From Coprovicinus avistercoris (GTDB lineage: Bacteria; Actinomycetota; Coriobacteriia; Coriobacteriales; Atopobiaceae), in assembly GCA_018714895.1 (NCBI GenBank), contig DVMQ01000006.1, positions 1 through 64,000 of the forward strand: DNA of 64,000 nt. Reading direction: 5' to 3'. This document shows, piece by piece, positions 60,794-64,000 of this stretch. Position 1 is the first letter of the stretch. Every line of letters starts with the position of its first letter. Under the pieces are notes generated by a model, which saw only the letters and a list, made by a program, of their open reading frames with translations, was not told where the DNA came from and made no database searches. A program made the position numbers and the translations under genes.

Positions 60794-61852
60794 ATGAAGG
60801 CGATACAGCTTACTGGTAGTGAATCTCTCATGTTATCGGAGGTGGAAAAGCCGGAAATCGGACCAGGAGAAGCGCTCATTCGTGTGCGGGCTGCATCAAT
60901 CTGTGGATCCGATGTTCGCATGTTTCGCAATGGGTATCCAGGAGCTACACCGGAAACGCCGCTTACCCTAGGTCACGAGTTTGCTGGTGTTATCGAGAAA
61001 ATCGATGATGCGGCATTGGCGGCTGCGCCCAATCTTATTCCTGGAGCACGAGTAAGCGTTGCTCCTAACTGGGGCTGCGGAACGTGCGACGCGTGTGTCT
61101 CAGGCAATACACATCTCTGCGCAACATATCAAGCATTTGGCATCAATGCGCCAGGTGGTTTTGCCGAATATGTGCGGGTTCCCGCTGCGGCACTCTCGCA
61201 GGGCAATGTTGCAATTGTGCCGAATGAAATGTCTTTTGAAGAAGCTGCTCTTATTGAACCGCTCTCGTGTGTTTACAACGGACAAGAGATTTGCGGCATT
61301 GAGCCGGGAGATACCGTTGTGGTGGTGGGTGCTGGACCCATCGGCATTATGCATGCCATGCTTGCTCAAGCAAAAGGAGCCGGTATTGTCGCAATTTGTG
61401 ATTTCAATGAGAAGCGCGTTGCGCAGGCATCTCAGCTCATGCCCGATGTGGTTGCACTTCCTGGTGGAAATCTGTGCGACCAGGTCATGGAGCTCACCGA
61501 TGGTCATGGTGCAAATGTAAGTATTGTTGCAGCGCCTTCTCCAGAAGCTCAAGCAGAGTCTTTTTCATACATGGCAATGAACGGAAGGTGTCTCTTCTTT
61601 GGTGGATTACCAAAGGACCGTTCACATGTCTCTATTGATGCAAACCAAATTCACTACAAGCAGCTTAGAATATTTGGATCCACACGATCCAGTATTCGCC
61701 AGTACCGCACCTGTCTCAAACTGGTTGCTAGTGGAAGGTTGCCGCTTGAGCGCTTGGTCACTCATCGCTTTACCCTCGACCAATATGAGGAAGCTTTTGA
61801 AGCAGCTGCAATGGGTGCAGGTTTAAAGTGCGTATTTGAAATGAGCGTGTAG
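60794..61852 (+). CDS. Zinc-dependent alcohol dehydrogenase (sorbitol/threonine dehydrogenase type)
   Basis: 352 aa. Catalytic zinc ligands in ICGSD and LGHEFAG, structural zinc cysteines in GCGTCDACVSGNTHLC (about residues 96-111), and the NAD-binding GAGPIGIMHAMLA (about 178-190). Medium-chain dehydrogenase that oxidises a sugar alcohol or similar secondary alcohol. Weak ribosome site (GGGAGATGGGTGTGA). Probably co-transcribed with the MocA gene and acting on the same route. A terminator follows. Confidence 0.88.
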   Translation: MKAIQLTGSESLMLSEVEKPEIGPGEALIRVRAASICGSDVRMFRNGYPGATPETPLTLGHEFAGVIEKIDDAALAAAPNLIPGARVSVAPNWGCGTCDACVSGNTHLCATYQAFGINAPGGFAEYVRVPAAALSQGNVAIVPNEMSFEEAALIEPLSCVYNGQEICGIEPGDTVVVVGAGPIGIMHAMLAQAKGAGIVAICDFNEKRVAQASQLMPDVVALPGGNLCDQVMELTDGHGANVSIVAAPSPEAQAESFSYMAMNGRCLFFGGLPKDRSHVSIDANQIHYKQLRIFGSTRSSIRQYRTCLKLVASGRLPLERLVTHRFTLDQYEEAFEAAAMGAGLKCVFEMSV

Positions 61853-61888
61853 CTATAAAATCCAAGCTAAATGTCATGACTTAAAGAA

Positions 61889-61920
61889 AAACCCCGCACG
61901 GATGTGCGGGGTTGCATTTT
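61889..61920 (+). terminator. Terminator after the alcohol dehydrogenase gene
   Basis: Stem ACCCCGCAC / GTGCGGGGT with a short loop, followed by TGCATTTT. Confidence 0.75.
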
Positions 61921-61923
61921 ATC

Positions 61924-62012
61924 TGGCGGAGGGGGAGAGATTCGAACTCTCGGGACGCTGAGCGCCCAACGGTTTTCAAGACCGCCGCATTCAACCGCTC
62001 TGCCACCCCTCC
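61924..62012 (-). tRNA. tRNA-Ser (anticodon TGA)
   Basis: 89 nt with encoded CCA on the minus strand. Acceptor GGAGGGG, anticodon loop TCTTGAA, T-loop GTTCGAA, long variable arm. Highly similar to tRNA-Ser(CGA) at 20.4 kb in its first half. Confidence 0.97.
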
Positions 62013-62108
62013 GGGCGTTGGACTATTCTATCGCAAAGTGGAACAAATCAAGCGCAAAATGATATTTGTTCATAACCTATGTGTATGAATGAGTATACGG
62101 GAGGCTGT

Positions 62109-62639
62109 GTGGACGCAAAAGACATCTTGGAAAGCGGTATTTCGCCTGAAGATATTGCATATATGGATATTGCGCTTGAAGAGGCACGCATGGCTGCCGA
62201 TGAAGGAGAAGTGCCAATAGGCGCAGTGGTTGTATATGACGGGCAAGTGATAGCGCGGGCTCACAACCGACGTGAACAGGATAAAGATCCTGCAGCTCAT
62301 GCCGAACACAGTGCGATGGTTATGGCATCTCGCGTGTTAGATCGTTGGCGGCTTAGTGGTTGTACGGTATATGTCACCCTGGAGCCCTGTTTGATGTGTG
62401 CAGGGCTCATGATAAACGCCCGTATAGATCGTTGTGTATACGGTGCTCCTGATCCTAAAGGCGGGGCTTTAGGAACGCTTTACGATATTAGCCACGATGC
62501 ACGCCTCAATCATGCCTTTGAAGTGTGCCCTGGAGTCCGATCTGATGAAGCGGCGCAATTACTGAGAGATTTTTTCCGAGCGCGCAGAAAGAATCGTCAA
62601 AAAGAGACAGGTGCTTTTTTACCGAGGGCCGATAACTAA
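62109..62639 (+). CDS. tadA: tRNA adenosine-34 deaminase
   Basis: About 176 aa. Makes inosine at the wobble position of tRNA-Arg(ACG). Cytidine-deaminase fold with zinc ligands HAEHSA (His-Ala-Glu, about residues 61-63) and PCLMCAG (PCxxC, about 92-96). The start is probably GTG at 62109, 5-6 nt after GGGAGG; an ATG at 62079 lies upstream. The N-terminal ~15 residues and the C-terminal basic tail (RRKNRQKE) are typical. Confidence 0.92.
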   Translation: MDAKDILESGISPEDIAYMDIALEEARMAADEGEVPIGAVVVYDGQVIARAHNRREQDKDPAAHAEHSAMVMASRVLDRWRLSGCTVYVTLEPCLMCAGLMINARIDRCVYGAPDPKGGALGTLYDISHDARLNHAFEVCPGVRSDEAAQLLRDFFRARRKNRQKETGAFLPRADN

Positions 62640-62737
62640 TAACCAATAATCGCAGTATCATGACAAAGCGGCTTTTCAGGCGTATGTTTGATTAATACAA
62701 CCTTGTAACTATTACCTGCTCAAGAGGAGGGCCCGAA

Positions 62738-63721
62738 ATGCCAAGTATGGTCCGTCATGTTTCGATCGACGATGTGCGGACTGCTCGTGAACGTCTTGAG
62801 GGACGTGTACGAAGAACTTGGCTTGAGGAGTCTGTTTATTTAGGTAACCGAAATAGACGCTATTTTTATAAGCTGGAAAGCCAACAAATTGGTAAGTCTT
62901 TTAAAATTCGTGGCGCTCTTAATGTTTTAGAGCAGCTGAACTTAGGTGAACGCGCCCGAGGTGTAGGTGTTGTTTCCACTGGCAACAGTGCCGTTGCTCT
63001 TGCCTATGCTGCCCGTGAACTTAACATCGAAAATTGCCTGGCAATTGTGCCTGTTACTACGCCTGCTGCAAAGCTTGATAGGATCCGCTTTTATGGTGGC
63101 CGAGTTATGAGCATGGGCGAAAACTATAGCGAAGCTCTCATGCTTGGGCTCAACTATATTGAGTGTTCAAACATGCATGTCATGGATCCTTTTGGCTGTG
63201 ATCCCGCAAATTATGCAGGTTCCGGCACTATCGGGTTGGAAATTCTTGAACAAAATCCTGATATCGATACTATTGTGGCTCCCATTGGTACAGGCGGTCT
63301 TATTACAGGCATTGCGGTCGGCGCTAAATCAATTCGCCCGGATGTTCGAATTGTTGGAGTTCAGACAGAGGCTTGTCCAGCCATGTATGAGTCGCTTCGC
63401 CATGGTACGTGCTACAGCACCTATCCAGTTTCAGGCGATACGGTTTGTGGCGCCGTAACCGGTGGCGTAGGACGCATTGCTTACGAGATGCTACCCACGC
63501 TTATCGATGACATTATCGTGGTAAGCGAGCGTTCTATCTGCGACGCATTGAAGTTCATGATTGAGCGCGAGCAAATTGTTGCCGAAGCCGCAAGCGCTAT
63601 GGTTGTTGCTGCTGTACATGATTATCCCGAAGAAGTGGGCGGTTCCAACGTTGCGCTGGTCATTAGCGGCGGCAATATAGATGCAACGTTGCTCGAAACC
63701 CTGTTGAAGGAGAAGGATTAA
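62738..63721 (+). CDS. Threonine/serine dehydratase, PLP-dependent (catabolic type)
   Basis: 327 aa. Fold type II PLP enzyme. Lys of SFKIRGALNVL (about residue 52) binds PLP, then STGNSAVALAYAARELN, the GTGGLITGIAVGAK phosphate loop, and SGGNID at the C-terminus. It lacks the ACT regulatory domains of biosynthetic IlvA, so it is a catabolic threonine ammonia-lyase or related serine dehydratase. GAGGAGGGC precedes the ATG. Deaminates threonine to 2-oxobutyrate. It also resembles diaminopropionate-type enzymes only distantly. Confidence 0.85.
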   Translation: MPSMVRHVSIDDVRTARERLEGRVRRTWLEESVYLGNRNRRYFYKLESQQIGKSFKIRGALNVLEQLNLGERARGVGVVSTGNSAVALAYAARELNIENCLAIVPVTTPAAKLDRIRFYGGRVMSMGENYSEALMLGLNYIECSNMHVMDPFGCDPANYAGSGTIGLEILEQNPDIDTIVAPIGTGGLITGIAVGAKSIRPDVRIVGVQTEACPAMYESLRHGTCYSTYPVSGDTVCGAVTGGVGRIAYEMLPTLIDDIIVVSERSICDALKFMIEREQIVAEAASAMVVAAVHDYPEEVGGSNVALVISGGNIDATLLETLLKEKD

Positions 63722-63749
63722 CCCGCGGCTTATCCGGTGCTTCTGCTTT

Positions 63750-64000
63750 CTAAATGACCTGGAAAATAAAGAAATCTAAATAGTGGGTCTCGGGTACTCC
63801 CCAAAGAATGGGGTGGTCGGGTGCCTGTTGCCGTTCTTCTAGCTGTAAGAGGCTTACGCCTGCGTTGCGGGCTGCATAATGCAGGGTTTTCTTAAGCAGT
63901 TCGGTAGTCATAAAGTGAGAGCAGCTACAGGTCGCAAGATAACCACCGCGAGGCAGCAGCTTCATAGCAAGCTCGTTGATTTCTTGGTAGCCGTGCATAG
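63750..64000 (-). CDS. C-terminus of an RlmI-like class I rRNA methyltransferase (partial)
   Basis: The last ~82 residues (NELAMKLLPRGGYLATCSCSHFMTTELL, then QAPDHPILWGVPETHYLDFFIFQV) match the RlmI/YccW type of SAM-dependent 23S rRNA cytosine methyltransferase end. The 5' part, with the PUA and SAM domains, lies beyond 64000. Convergent with the dehydratase gene. Confidence 0.85.
   Translation of the reverse strand, partial: MHGYQEINELAMKLLPRGGYLATCSCSHFMTTELLKKTLHYAARNAGVSLLQLEERQQAPDHPILWGVPETHYLDFFIFQVI

Noticed and set aside
1..64000. Mobile elements, prophage, CRISPR or toxin-antitoxin modules
   Set aside because: No transposase, integrase, direct-repeat array or target duplication was seen; gene content is housekeeping or ordinary accessory.

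Overview
The window is a chromosomal replication-origin region from a low-to-mid GC actinobacterium of the class Coriobacteriia. The closest match in gene content is the Atopobiaceae (Atopobium/Lancefieldella type). This assignment is from memory of gene content and protein style: arginine deiminase, DUF4013 and zinc-ribbon membrane proteins, a NodB deacetylase, and an NRAMP-like gene beside an MgtE-like gene. No database search was run. Genes left of about 2.4 kb run leftwards and most genes right of 2.7 kb run rightwards, as expected on either side of oriC.

Layout. 0.2-2.4 kb: khpB/jag, yidC, yidD, rnpA and rpmH on the minus strand. 2.4-13.4 kb: a GHKL-ATPase gene, dnaA, a probable oriC, dnaN, recF, dciA, gyrB and gyrA. 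13.5-20.6 kb: a bifunctional-nuclease-family gene, tRNA-Ile and tRNA-Ala, typA, a UPF0126 membrane protein, an amino-acid binding lipoprotein beside arginine deiminase, and two tRNA-Ser genes. 22.1-25.8 kb: rpsF-ssb-rpsR-rplI, then dnaB behind a cluster of DnaA-box-like repeats. 25.9-38.0 kb: purine synthesis genes purA, purD (in frame with an upstream degV), purE, purF, purM and purN, interleaved with a Nudix hydrolase, an ABC exporter, a membrane protein and a class B sortase. 38-45.3 kb: an RlmD/TrmA-type methyltransferase, a 2-hydroxyacid dehydrogenase, a divergent EF-G, a flavodiiron protein and a ferredoxin-like DUF362 protein. 45.4-54.3 kb: a CorC/CNNM transporter, a free-standing cyanophycin-synthetase-N-like protein, YtxH and PRC-barrel proteins, a polysaccharide deacetylase, and a minus-strand operon coupling an MgtE_N/CBS sensor protein to an NRAMP-related (probably Mg2+) transporter. 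54.3-56.8 kb: two zinc-ribbon proteins. 56.9-61.9 kb: a small catabolic cluster with a TIM-barrel isomerase, deoC, a GntR regulator, a Gfo/Idh/MocA oxidoreductase and a zinc alcohol dehydrogenase. 61.9-64 kb: tRNA-Ser, tadA, a threonine dehydratase and the C-terminus of an RlmI-like methyltransferase cut by the window edge.

How parts fit together. The left half is the replication-initiation core: DnaA, clamp, RecF, helicase loader DciA, gyrase, SSB and DnaB. Non-coding DNA around dnaA and before dnaB carries repeats of the 10-mer TGTTGAAAAC (or its complement), which looks like a variant DnaA box, and the DnaA recognition helix is also changed. The most interesting candidate for an undescribed system is the 54.24-50.89 kb operon. 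Its roughly 200-nt leader is strongly structured and encodes an 8-residue peptide with two prolines. It precedes an MgtE-type Mg2+-sensing cytosolic module whose pore domain seems to be replaced by other membrane helices, followed 3 bp later by an NRAMP homologue lacking the canonical Asn and Met metal ligands.

No insertion sequence, prophage, CRISPR array or rRNA gene was recognised.
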